Source: Acanthaster planci (taxonomy: Eukaryota; Echinodermata; Asteroidea; Valvatida; Acanthasteridae). Taken from it: DNA of 56,044 nucleotides. Shown here in pieces: positions 10,401 to 19,994 of the stretch (within the stretch, counting starts at the first letter, position 1; every line of letters begins with the position of its first letter). The DNA lies in contig NW_019091362.1 in assembly GCF_001949145.1 (NCBI RefSeq), positions 4,202,267-4,258,310 on the forward strand. Direction: 5' to 3'. The position numbers and the translations under genes are program-made. Under the pieces are notes generated by a model. That model saw only the letters and a program-made list of their open reading frames with translations. It had not been told where the DNA came from and did not search any database.

Positions 10401-13400
10401 ATGGAGCTTTATTTTTCGTTAAGCAACCACCAGATTCAGAGAGAACAAACACAAAAGTATCAGGCTTAGAAAGTAATGCCATAACTAAATACTGTAAAGC
10501 ACCGCGCCAACAAAACGGGCAGTGTGTGAACAAGTGGGCCGTAGGTCGCAGCTAGAGAACGAAGACGACCGAGATAAGACTCAGGATACTGTTTGATCTC
10601 CTGAAATTCGTTTCTTTCTCTCTGTACGACATACACAGTGTCTATGCTTTTCTGCAGTTAGTCTTTTTTTGTGCAAAAAGTAGAGAGAAAGAAAAAGAAA
10701 GAAAGCAGAAATACGTTGTCTCTCTTTGTAGTACACCGGTCCTTGGCAAAGCAGTAAGACTCAGTGACAACTGCGTATGCGAGGGAATATCTCTCGACCT
10801 GGTGCATTAGGAAATCGGTTTAAAGGACTGTAATGCCCAAGGGCTAAGGCTTATCGATACCAACATCTTCAGCCATTATAGCTATATGCTTGGCTTGGAA
10901 AGCAGATTGCTTCATGCACATAAAATTTTAAGTCAGAGAACCAGACCTGTAGCTCTAACTAATAAAACTGGCTGATCTTACGCCATTTATACAATACAGC
11001 TAGGCGTATGAAACTTGCAATCGTTGTATCTCAGCGTTCACCTGTACCTTCAGTGGAATTCAGTTAATGTATACGTTTTCTGTTACTTTTTCTTCATGAA
11101 TTTGATCAAGTTTGGTATAGTGTGGGCTTCAACTGCCCTGTTCATCAGCATTCCCAATTGCCATTCATTGATTTCTTAACCTTGATAGCTCTGTTAAACT
11201 GTTAGACAAGAAATGAAAATCAGAAAACATTCCAAAAAAAATTATAAACTAGTGTTTTTTTCTCGTTGCCTTTTGGTCTTTTATCTTGGATCAATCCCAC
11301 TCCAAACATATTAATCAAACTAAAATGCTGACAAAATACATGTATTAAAATTGTAAGTCCTTCTATTTTAGAACAAAAAAGGCACAAACGGGTCACTGGG
11401 TTTGAATCCAAAGTTACAAGGCGTGCCCTTGTAATTGTCTGAAAGATGAAACTGGCGTGGGTCCCCCACTCCAACCTTGCTCATCCTTGTCTGCATGAAG
11501 TTGGAGGAGACAATGACAGCATCGGGCTGACTTTAAATTTGATACTATGACCACGCTGATTTCCGCCCCCCTCAAACAAGTGGCCAACTGTTAGCCCGGT
11601 GCCAATTTAGTACCATTGTCTTTACCTGCTGTTAACCTCTCTCAATGCGGCAGCACATCCACAAGTCCTACCTGCGTACCGTGCCCCCGTACTCCCAGCA
11701 GGCCAATGTCTGGGCTGACCTGGTCGACCATTTCGAGTGGAACAGTGTAGTGACGATCACCAGCAGCGATCAGGACGGACGAGCCATCCTCAGCACCCTC
11801 CGGAAACGTCTCGAAGGATCCGCCCGTTTCAAGGTGTGGTATCGTCGGGTTACAGGCCAACTCGCTCGTGCATGCTTTGCATTTCTCTATTCTGATCACC
11901 TTTTGGGATAACCATAGTTATAACTATAAATGAAAGCAAAATTTTGTTTTTCATTGTCTGTGTAAAGGTGAGTAAATTGTCTGTCATTTGACTTCAAAGA
12001 ATTGAAAAAGATAATTTATTGGTATTTTCAGCCTCTCTTTTTCAGCAATTGTTTGATTTTTCACTGTTTTGGGGGCCTAATCGTCAGATTGAACAATCTA
12101 TTGCGTACAAGCCACGAGCCAGCAACCTGACAGATACCTTGCTCGAAGTGAGAAAATGCCGATCAAGAGTCTTATTGCTGTATGCGAGGTAAGACGTTAC
12201 AATATGCCACGGTCAGTTTAGTATCTGAGAATAACATATTTCTTGTGTATATTTTGGCCATTTTCAATTGTAGCGTACTGTATGAATCATTTATCATTGC
12301 TTACAATTTCATCAATCGATCTATTAAATTTCGTATTCATGAAGTAATTATAACCAAAACTTAATGTCTTTCTGGAAAAAAATATTACAAAGTGTACAAA
12401 ATGCAATGCATGATAGCATTATGTATGTGTTTACATGTTGATTCTTTCTTTGCGAAAAATGAACGTTAAACGCATTAGTTAAGACTCTTTATTCCGTAGA
12501 AAGTGAATGAAAATCACGTTTAATAGGCAGTTTTAACGAAATTTTCGGGTTAGCTGAAAAGGCAAGCCGGTCGTAGAAATGGTCACTCAGTATATGCACA
12601 ATTGAACGTGTATCTTTTTCCTTTTTTTCTCAGTGAGAAAGACGCCACCACTATCTTCCAAGACGCGCAACGTCTGAACATGACCGGTGCTGGCTACGCC
12701 TGGGTCGTCACCGAGCAAGGCATCACGGGCGAGGCCTTGGCCGAGGCGCCAGAGGGTACTCTGGGCATGTACCTGGAGCAAGGCACAGACACCAAGTCCC
12801 ACATCCAGGACGCCGTGCGGGTCATTGCAAAGGGCATCCACAGCTTCGTGCAGAACGAGGGTATCATGCCACCGCCGGCCGGCTGCCGGCTGTCGTCCGG
12901 GGAGAGCCTGTGGGCGAGCGGTCGGCTCTTCTACGGGTATATACTCGGAGACGGTGTTGCCAGTCACACTGCCCAAAAGAATTAAACTGACACTGTGCAG
13001 TTTCCATAATGGATAAGTTGCAAAACAGAGGCCTTATGGTCAGTAGCGTAACTAAACGAGGGTAAAGATGCACAGAAGACCAGCGGTTTTTCCGCTGCAA
13101 ACCGGACCCCCAACTACGCAAGTCCTCATGGTGTTCATGTTTTGCACTAGTCCCTACGTGATAGATCAATGCTTAAGTGGAAATCTCAGTTGAAGCTTAC
13201 AAATAAAATTGCTCGTATGCGGTTGGAATAGGGGGTTAATAGATGAACTGATGAATAGAAAGTGACATGTATAGTGACATGATGAGTTTCCATGTTTCTT
13301 GAGAATTTGGCCGCGACACAAATATTTCCAAAATTATAAGCTTTACAAGAATTTCGTTATTGCTTAGTATATACCTTCTAAGCAGCGCCATCATTCCATT

Positions 13401-16400
13401 TGACGCTTAAAGAGCAACAAACAAATTTTGTTTTCTCGCAAAAAAAGAGAGTAGCAAGGTCTTCCTGAACAGGAAACAACTGAAAAGTGAGAAAAGGAGA
13501 GAAATGTACCTTCTGGGATTCCAACCACGGACACCCACAATACTAAACCTTTTCTTTGTCCGTTACTCTGCGCAAGTCAGACAGCACCACATGATATGAT
13601 GCTGAAAGCTGTTAAATTATTCAGGTTGCCGTTATAATCATACTGTATTACCGGCACGCTTTGAAGAGTGGCAGTTTGCTTCGTTCATTCACAGCAATGG
13701 TAGTGAGATCGGATGACTGTTGAAACTTTCTCAGTGTAACTTACTCTTGCACAATAAAAAGCTAGAATTTGGGCAATAAACCTCATCGTGAATGACACAA
13801 AAAAATTCACCTGCGGTTCTTTTCTGTTTCAACTCAGAAATCTCGTGGATGCCAGGGTTCTACAAGGGGCGACGGGCGCCATCGATTTCGACAAACACGG
13901 AGACCGCAAGTCAGCCAAGTACAAGCTAATCAACATCCAGAGCGGTGAGCCCGTAACCATTGGGGCGTGGTCGTCAGAGACTCGACTCACCACCACCCAT
14001 GTTCCGATCATCTGGCCGGGCGGAACGCGGGATAAACCAGAGGGATACGAACTACAAACCCATCTTAGGGTAGGAAAAACCTGCACGAGGGTGCGTGAGA
14101 ACAGTGGCCTTAGAGTGTGTGCGAATTGCTTATGGATTTCCTGCGTAGATTTTTTTTAACAAATGCCTTCGGGCCTCCTTAAACTGACAAAATTTATTTA
14201 AATGTCAGGATTTCAAACATTGTATTAACGTTAGAGATAGTGCATTGTGAGAGTATAGTTTTAAAAACTCTTATCACTTTTCAGTGTTGTTGCGAGTTTG
14301 AAGAAGTAGCTTTGTCAAGTCTAACCAAAGTGAGATTCAGCGGTGACAAACTGCATGGGTGTGGTGTCTCTGACCGTCGGATGAATTCATGCGTTTGTAT
14401 TTGCTTACCAACAGCGTTAAATTTTAATTTTTTCTTTATATTTCCGTTTGTTGTTCGAGGTTGTGATTATGAAAGATTCTCCTTTCGTGTACGTGGACGA
14501 ACAAGACCCAGAGACCAAGAAATGCATGAATGATACCCTACCGTGCTTGGCTGCCAAGGGAGGTAATGTATATTACATTACGTAGCAAGGACTCCAAAGC
14601 CAACTCTTTCACTATGGTCTGCGAGTAAAATCGAACAAAGTGTTCGAAAGGTAAAGGCGACGTTCTGAAAAGAACGTCAAGTGTCTGTTGTTAGTGGTGT
14701 AAATCCAAAGAAAAAAATCGAACTGGATAAATATATCCTTCTCCAAACTTTGCATAAGGACAGTAGTTAAAACTGTACCACTTCACAGTCCTAAACATTC
14801 TTAAAGACCTCAACTGATCAGTTTTATGCAAACTTCAAAGAAGTACAAGCCATTTATTTTATTTTCTGATCATTTGAAAGTTTCCCTATATTTGTAAAAT
14901 GTGAAGGTTACCCAAAGAGTGAAACCAAGCTATACGTCAAAGAAGCCTTGTGCCCTTTACCCTTTTGAAAGCTCTGCTCCCTATGTTATTTTGCTGCCTG
15001 CCACGTCGCCTGGCAGTGAACACTGCTACTGGACGAGAATCCATTGTTATGGTCTGGTCTCTTCCAAGCAGATCGCATGCAATGTTGCTATGGATTCTGC
15101 ATCGATCTCCTCGTGGTTCTTGCAAAGGAGCTGAACTTTACGTTCGATCTCCATCAAGTACACGACGGTAACTACGGCAACTTTGAACACGTGAGTTCCG
15201 TTTTGCGTCAATTGGTAAAGTGCTCCGCAGTTCTTGGGCGTGGCCAAGTTTACATGCGGGTGGAGCAAGACGTGTAAAAATTAGGTGAAACCATACAGAT
15301 AGAGTCGAACTCAACGAATAAGTTTCATAACATCATGCTGGAAAAAACAATCCCCAAAAGAAGAGAGAAAAGTGTAAACTAGTCCATAAGATGAACTAAG
15401 CCGCCAGGTAATTAGTCGATTGATCGATAATCAAGCAGACAAAAAAATCCTGAATTTATGAAGTGAAATTAAAAATGCCCAAGAAAAAGTATAGCCCATT
15501 GTCGCATAAAAATGAACAAATAAAAACAAAAACCTTTTGTCGCTGATCGTCTTAGGTTAACGGGACAGAGAGGAAGCGCTGGACTGGTATGATTGGTGAG
15601 CTTGTAGACGACAAGGCAGACATGATCATGGCTCCCTTGACCATCAACAATGAGAGAGCCCGGTACATTGACTTCTCCAAACCCTACAAGTACCAAGGCC
15701 TGACAATCTTGGTCAAAAAGGTAATAGCAGTTATCTGTTCCCTTCTGCAGCACTATCATGTTCAAAATTTCTCATGTTCAATCAAAGAATGATGTCTCAG
15801 ACAGTTTGGTATTTTGATAACTGGCCTTATGTTATGATAACATAACATTATGTAACTGGCACTATGTTATGATAACATAACATTATGTAACTGGCACTAT
15901 GTTATGATAACATAACATTATGTAAAGTAAAGTACGAACAGAGAGAAAAAACAATTCGACATGTTAAGAACGCTATGATTAAGGCGGCATTATATCTTTC
16001 CCTGTATCTCTCCGATTATTATTACTTCAGGTTTGGAGCTAGCATGTCTTAATTTTGTTAGAAAGGTAATTTGAAAGTGCCGCTGTCTCTCTTCAATAAG
16101 ACTGCCGTTCTTTGCGCTGGCATTAGATTCCAGCATCCTGCTTCACAGAAATGAAATGCTCGTGTGTTTTTTGTTTCCCAAAAGGCTGACGCAAGCACTA
16201 ACCTTCTGTCCTTCATGCGGCCATTCCAAATTTCCCTTTGGCTTCTGATTGGCGTCTGCATCCACGTCATCGCTGTTGTCATCTATCTCTTGGACCGGTT
16301 CAGTCCGTTCTCACATCCGCGCAACGGCTCAGAGACGGACGCCTTGAATCTCTCCCAGGCTCTGTGGTTCTCCTGGTCGGTGCTCTTGAACAGTGGAGTT

Positions 16401-19400
16401 GGCGAAAGTAGGCCGTGTCATCCATTAAATCACTGAATCTACTTAAAGAAGAAAAGTTAACTGTGAATTATTTCTGCAAATCACTAATAATACACATTCC
16501 ATAATTGTGTCATATGTGCATAATTATACTTTATTTGTACATTTATAAATTGTCCACAAAACACAAAACAACATGGAAGTGAAGGGGGTGATGCACACTG
16601 TTGGAACGCCTTCTAAAAGCTCAGTCTCAATTTCCGTGGTTGGTACTGCAGAGGCATCACGTGTCTACTTAAGCCATCAACTAGATGCATTAATAATGTA
16701 AACATGTTTATTGATTTCCATTAGTGGCAGAGGTTACCTCCGTTCTCAGATATTTTTGTAGCATCGCCGTTTGGTGTCCCCTTCATCAACTATCTCACCC
16801 ACCATCATCACTGTCCTTTCACTCTCTCCGTAGGAACACCCAGGAGCTTTGGTGCTCGCGTACTGGGAGTGGTCTGGGCAGGTTTCGCAATGATCATGGT
16901 GGCATCCTACACGGCTAACCTGGCCGCTTACCTTGTGCTGGACAAGCCTCATGCTCGTATCAGTGGAATTAATGATGCAAAGGTCCGCCTGTGCTAAATA
17001 CAAATAGTGCATGTCAATAACCTGGAATTGATCTACATTTCCTTATGGCAAATGAATTTTGTTCGCTACTGTGTTAACATGCCTGTTTGTTTAGGTCTGT
17101 TATACTTTGGATGTAGACAAGTGGGCACAGTTGCCTTCGACAGGGATGAAGGTAATAATGCCCTTTCACGAAGAATTACATTTTTGTAATTGAATCCGTA
17201 GAAGCTAACTAACGTGCGGACAAACTTATGCATAACATCGAGAAAATTGTTAGTAATAAATTTGACTCGTCGTTGTTTAATAAAGGAACTGATCATTTTA
17301 AACACTGACTTGAAAACCGCACTCGATTAAAAAAACGGCCTTTATTGATTTTGGTCTGTAGATGAGGAATCCATCGCCAGCATTCACCTACGCCACCGTC
17401 AGCAAGAGTTCAGTGGAGATGTACTTCCGTCGACAGGTGGAGCTATCCTCAATGTATCGCTTCATGCAAACTTATAATTACAAGGAGGCTGACAATGCAA
17501 TTGAGGACCTGAAAAGTGGGTACGAAACTATGCTGGTGCCAGCCAATGTCAATTAAAGGTTTTGCAGAGTCACAGACTACAGCCAATATTGTAGAATGCA
17601 TTTAATTTTGGTGCATATTTTAGGGCTCACTCAACTTTTTGACTTTAGGTTGTAATTTCTTCTACTCGATTTTGCGAATTTTTTTTTATTTTGAAAAAAA
17701 TATCCCCCTTTCTCCCCTCCAGCAAACTCGATGCTTTTATTTACGACTCTGCTATGCTCGACTTCGAAGTGTCTCGTGACTGCGGACTGATCACGGTGGG
17801 CGAACTCTTTGGACGATCGGGCTTTGGCATCGGCCTTCAAAAGGGAAGTCTGTGGACGCAGAAGGTAATGGGCTGGGAAATTGTCTTTCGTTCTTACGAC
17901 ATGCAGTTACGTGTTTTAGTTAGTTTACGCAGGATGGGGGAAGGATGTATTTACATGAAAATAAAATGACATTTTAGAGACGGGTTGAAGGATCCGTTTG
18001 CATTCAAAACATTAGAGAAGGATCACAAAAGTAAAGTGTGTTCGAGTACTGGTAGATAAACATGTCAGCCTTTAAAATCGCCGACATTTCCCTCTTTGCC
18101 AGCCATTTTTGCTAGGCACGTGCATGGTAATGACGATTGAAGACTCAAGTCATTTCTTTGAGAGAGATGACATTGTGTGTAGTCTCTAGCAAACGAAGTG
18201 CAGTGTGTTTTGACTTTACAATTTGATGGCACAGATCTCTCTGCGAATCCTGGAACTGCACGAGAAGGGGAAGATCGGTGAACTGGACATCAAATGGATT
18301 ACATCAAAGCAGTGTGGAGTGAAATCTGTTCAGCCAACAACATTGGGTCTATCTAGCATGGGAGGTAAGTCAAATAAGACAGTGGATAATGCAGCATTAG
18401 ACAGATTATTCAGTACTAAGCAGAAATTTTAAATGTCTTACTTACAAACATGAGCATTAATACAAGAGAGGATGCCGTCTGAGAATACCCGTCAAAATGC
18501 ATAGACATGCAGCTTCTTAAAAAATATTACTTTACTATCATAAGAATTTCTACTTTTGTTCGTCAACATTTAAGAGAGTGGAAGTGGAAGGAAGACAACA
18601 AAAGTATAAAAGCAGCAGTCCAATAACCTTTCACATGCGAATGTTTTTGTTTAAAAATGATATCGCTTTATCTATAAATGTCAAACCACAAACACGCGAC
18701 AAACATACTCGAACCAAAGCAATGGTAACTGAACTCTTTTTGAAACAACCCTTACTCACTTTGCGCCACCAGGAGTCTTTATCTTGGTAGCCGGTGGTTT
18801 CCTGGTGGGCTGCATCATCAACCGTCTAGAGATCCACTACAAGCGGCATCAACAGACCAAGGAGAGGCAGATAGAGCTGGCAAGGGTTGCTGTGAGCCAT
18901 TGGAGGAGTACCGTCAGGGTGAGGGACGGTATTAAATCAGAATCTGAGGGTCTCAAACGGTGCAGTTTGTTTGACGAGGTCAACTCCTTATTTGAATGGA
19001 AGGCAGTTGGTTTTGCATTTGAGAAAGTTGGAGGCTTCCGTTTGTTTGAGAAATCCTGAAGACCTTGCTCCACAGACATCACCAACAAATCATTTTTCAA
19101 AGTATTTAACTTTCATGAGGCTTAAAAGAAGTCTCAGCGCAGCGGTCTTTATTCTGAGAATAGAATTTTGCTGTAAAAATGTCATTTCCTTGACAGTGGA
19201 TAAAGGAGAACTCTGGAATACACTCAAGGGGCATATAGGCCTAGCCAACCGTTTCTCATGGATCTACAGCAGAGAATTATAAAGCATCAGTCACATTTTA
19301 TTACAGGCGAGACAAATATGTGCCTGGCCATGACTCTGCAGAAACAAGCTCAGATCAAACATAAGATAAACCAGCGTAATTGTCACTAAACGTTTATGTC

Positions 19401-19994
19401 TTTGCGACACAGAGACGGCGCAAGAGGGTCAGCTCCAAGTACATGGTGCCAGCCCCTTCTCCAGAGCCCATGGAGAAGCGAAATGGCGTCCAAGGGTCAT
19501 CATCAATTGAAAAAGGTTAGAAAAAGAGCAATGATCCTTCTTAATATGAACATCCCAAAATAAAACTTGTCGGTACCCGTTCCCATCATGATGAGTAATG
19601 ATGAAATACCTGTAGTACATTCACGAACAAGTTTTGAATTATGCAGATGTAGTTTTTTGTATGGAGCCAAGAAGTTATTTTTACTGCACATTATCTACAA
19701 CCGTAAATATAGGAGATGACAATGCTTTTTCGAAAGGTTTCACTCACATTTTAGGATCAGCTTAAATTAGCTCGTTCACATTAGCATTCTGTAGGATTTT
19801 GTAGAGTTAGTGACTCACCACTGTTTGATTCACATTTACATGTGCCTTGGAATGCAGAGATGGATGGCGCTATCCCACTGGCTGTGATCAACAGAAGAAG
19901 CAGGACCACACCCATACTCCAGATACCCAGTAACACCTGGGGTTCCTCAGCCGACTCTCACTGCTCCTCTCCAAAGAGTGTAAGCCCCAATTAG
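7115..19994 (+). CDS. GRIN1: NMDA-type ionotropic glutamate receptor subunit GluN1 (17 coding exons)
   Basis: The glycine-binding, obligatory subunit of NMDA receptors: a cation channel of the neuronal plasma membrane. In-phase exons: 7115-7453, 7840-7968, 11654-11833, 12088-12188, 12634-12936, 13838-14069, 14460-14562, 15072-15190, 15556-15720, 16185-16407, 16834-16982, 17362-17519, 17723-17864, 18235-18364, 18773-18918, 19413-19515 and 19858-19994. They total 2,859 bases, 952 residues plus TAG, close to vertebrate GluN1 (about 890-940). Order: signal peptide (to about 45), amino-terminal domain, S1, M1, pore loop M2, M3, S2, M4, cytoplasmic tail. Hallmarks are [38 protein letters not shown] and [14 protein letters not shown]. 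The start ATG sits in CACCATGG. Oddities: Tyr for the glycine-site Trp, a degenerate DRPEER motif and a long hydrophilic extension before the signal peptide. GluN1 rather than GluN2/3 because the match runs through every domain. Confidence 0.97.
7840..14069 (+). CDS. GRIN1: GRIN1 coding exons 2-6: amino-terminal (LIVBP-like) domain
   Basis: Exons 7840-7968, 11654-11833, 12088-12188, 12634-12936 and 13838-14069 carry residues 114-428. Landmarks shared with GluN1 are [47 protein letters not shown], the Cys of PPPAGC and [17 protein letters not shown]. Nothing resembling the vertebrate N1 (exon 5) cassette is visible between 11833 and 12088. Exon 3 has a somewhat weak donor (AAG|GTGTGG), but the phase and the homologous sequence on both sides support it. 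Intron 2 is the longest of the gene (3.7 kb) and contains a SINE. Confidence 0.94.
7990..8026 (+). repeat. (AAAAG)n microsatellite
   Basis: Several consecutive AAAAG units just inside GRIN1 intron 2, about 20 bases after the donor of exon 2. Confidence 0.8.
9722..9918 (+). mobile_element. tRNA-derived SINE with intact target-site duplication
   Basis: A perfect pol III A box (TGGTCGAGTGG, 9723-9733) and B box (GGTTCGAGTCC, 9768-9778) head the element. The T-arm GTGGG...CCCAC folds, but no 5' sequence pairs with the acceptor strand after it, so this is not a tRNA gene. The unrelated body runs to about 9918. TGCTTGATCATG at 9710-9721 is repeated exactly at 9919-9930, the direct duplication left by target-primed insertion. 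The clean duplication suggests a fairly young insertion. Confidence 0.8.
14460..15720 (+). CDS. GRIN1: GRIN1 coding exons 7-9: S1 half of the glycine-binding domain
   Basis: Exons 14460-14562, 15072-15190 and 15556-15720 carry residues 429-557. Ligand residues known from GluN1 are present: Phe437 (SPFVYV, GluN1 F484), Pro529 and Thr531 (APLT, P516/T518) and Arg536 (NNERAR, R523, which binds the ligand carboxylate). The GluN1 cysteine set is kept: KKC, LPC, QCC and GFC. NDT, NFT and NGT are possible N-glycosylation sites. Exon 8 ends at a good GTGAGT donor and exon 9 at LVKK|GTAATA. Confidence 0.95.
15821..15925 (+). repeat. Three tandem 35-bp units, each a near-perfect palindrome
   Basis: Units at 15821-15855, 15856-15890 and 15891-15925 lie in GRIN1 intron 9. 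Units 2 and 3 are identical; unit 1 differs only near CTGGC[CA][TC]T. Inside each unit TTATGTTAT and ATAACATAA (or the same arms one base shorter) flank a single G, so each can form a tight AT hairpin. The units touch without spacers, so this is not a CRISPR-like array. Confidence 0.9.
16185..16982 (+). CDS. GRIN1: GRIN1 coding exons 10-11: M1, pore loop and M3
   Basis: Exon 16185-16407 (residues 558-631) holds pre-M1, M1 ([19 protein letters not shown]) and the re-entrant pore loop [13 protein letters not shown]. Asn626 sits at the N site that sets Ca2+ permeability and Mg2+ block (GluN1 N616). Exon 16834-16982 (residues 633-681) holds M3 with the gating motif SYTANLAAY; the last residue is Phe in most GluN1. 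The following DKPHAR replaces the vertebrate DRPEER Ca2+-site motif. The exon 11 donor AAG|GTCCGC is unusual but in phase. Confidence 0.95.
17362..18364 (+). CDS. GRIN1: GRIN1 coding exons 12-14: S2 half of the glycine-binding domain
   Basis: Exons 17362-17519, 17723-17864 and 18235-18364 carry residues 682-824. Ser698-Val699 (KSSVE) match GluN1 S688/V689; the Val helps exclude glutamate. FIYDSAM carries Asp742 (GluN1 D732), but Tyr741 stands where GluN1 normally has Trp731. The Cys pair equivalent to C744/C798 is present (RDCGL, KQCGV). [13 protein letters not shown] follows the GluN1 pattern. Confidence 0.95.
18773..18918 (+). CDS. GRIN1: GRIN1 coding exon 15: M4 and membrane-proximal C0
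   Basis: Residues 826-873: M4 ([20 protein letters not shown]) followed by [22 protein letters not shown], which aligns with the GluN1 C0 region that binds calmodulin and alpha-actinin in vertebrates. Donor AGG|GTGAGG, phase 0. Acceptor GCCACCAG. Confidence 0.95.
19413..19994 (+). CDS. GRIN1: GRIN1 coding exons 16-17: cytoplasmic tail and stop
   Basis: Exon 19413-19515 begins [11 protein letters not shown], which resembles the Arg-rich ER-retention and PKC segment (RRRSSK) of the vertebrate C1 cassette. Exon 19858-19994 ends KSVSPN-stop. There is no STVV-type PDZ ligand as in vertebrate C2'. The tail is less conserved than the rest, so these two exons rest mainly on splice sites, phase and a stop that makes the total divisible by three. 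Alternative 3' exons cannot be excluded. Confidence 0.8.

Larger units (their letters stand above)
7969..11653 (+). other. GRIN1 intron 2 (3.7 kb)
   Basis: Holds an (AAAAG)n run near 7990-8026, a tRNA-derived SINE at 9722-9918 with a perfect 12-base target duplication, and a tract near 9515-9540 resembling an old retroelement end. The plus-strand open frame at 8562-8948 has no recognisable domain. No further exon is needed: exons 2 and 3 join in phase 0 and match GluN1 across the junction. Confidence 0.7.

Noticed and set aside
15821-15925. CRISPR-like array
   Set aside because: The units are contiguous with no spacers, and the DNA is a eukaryotic intron.
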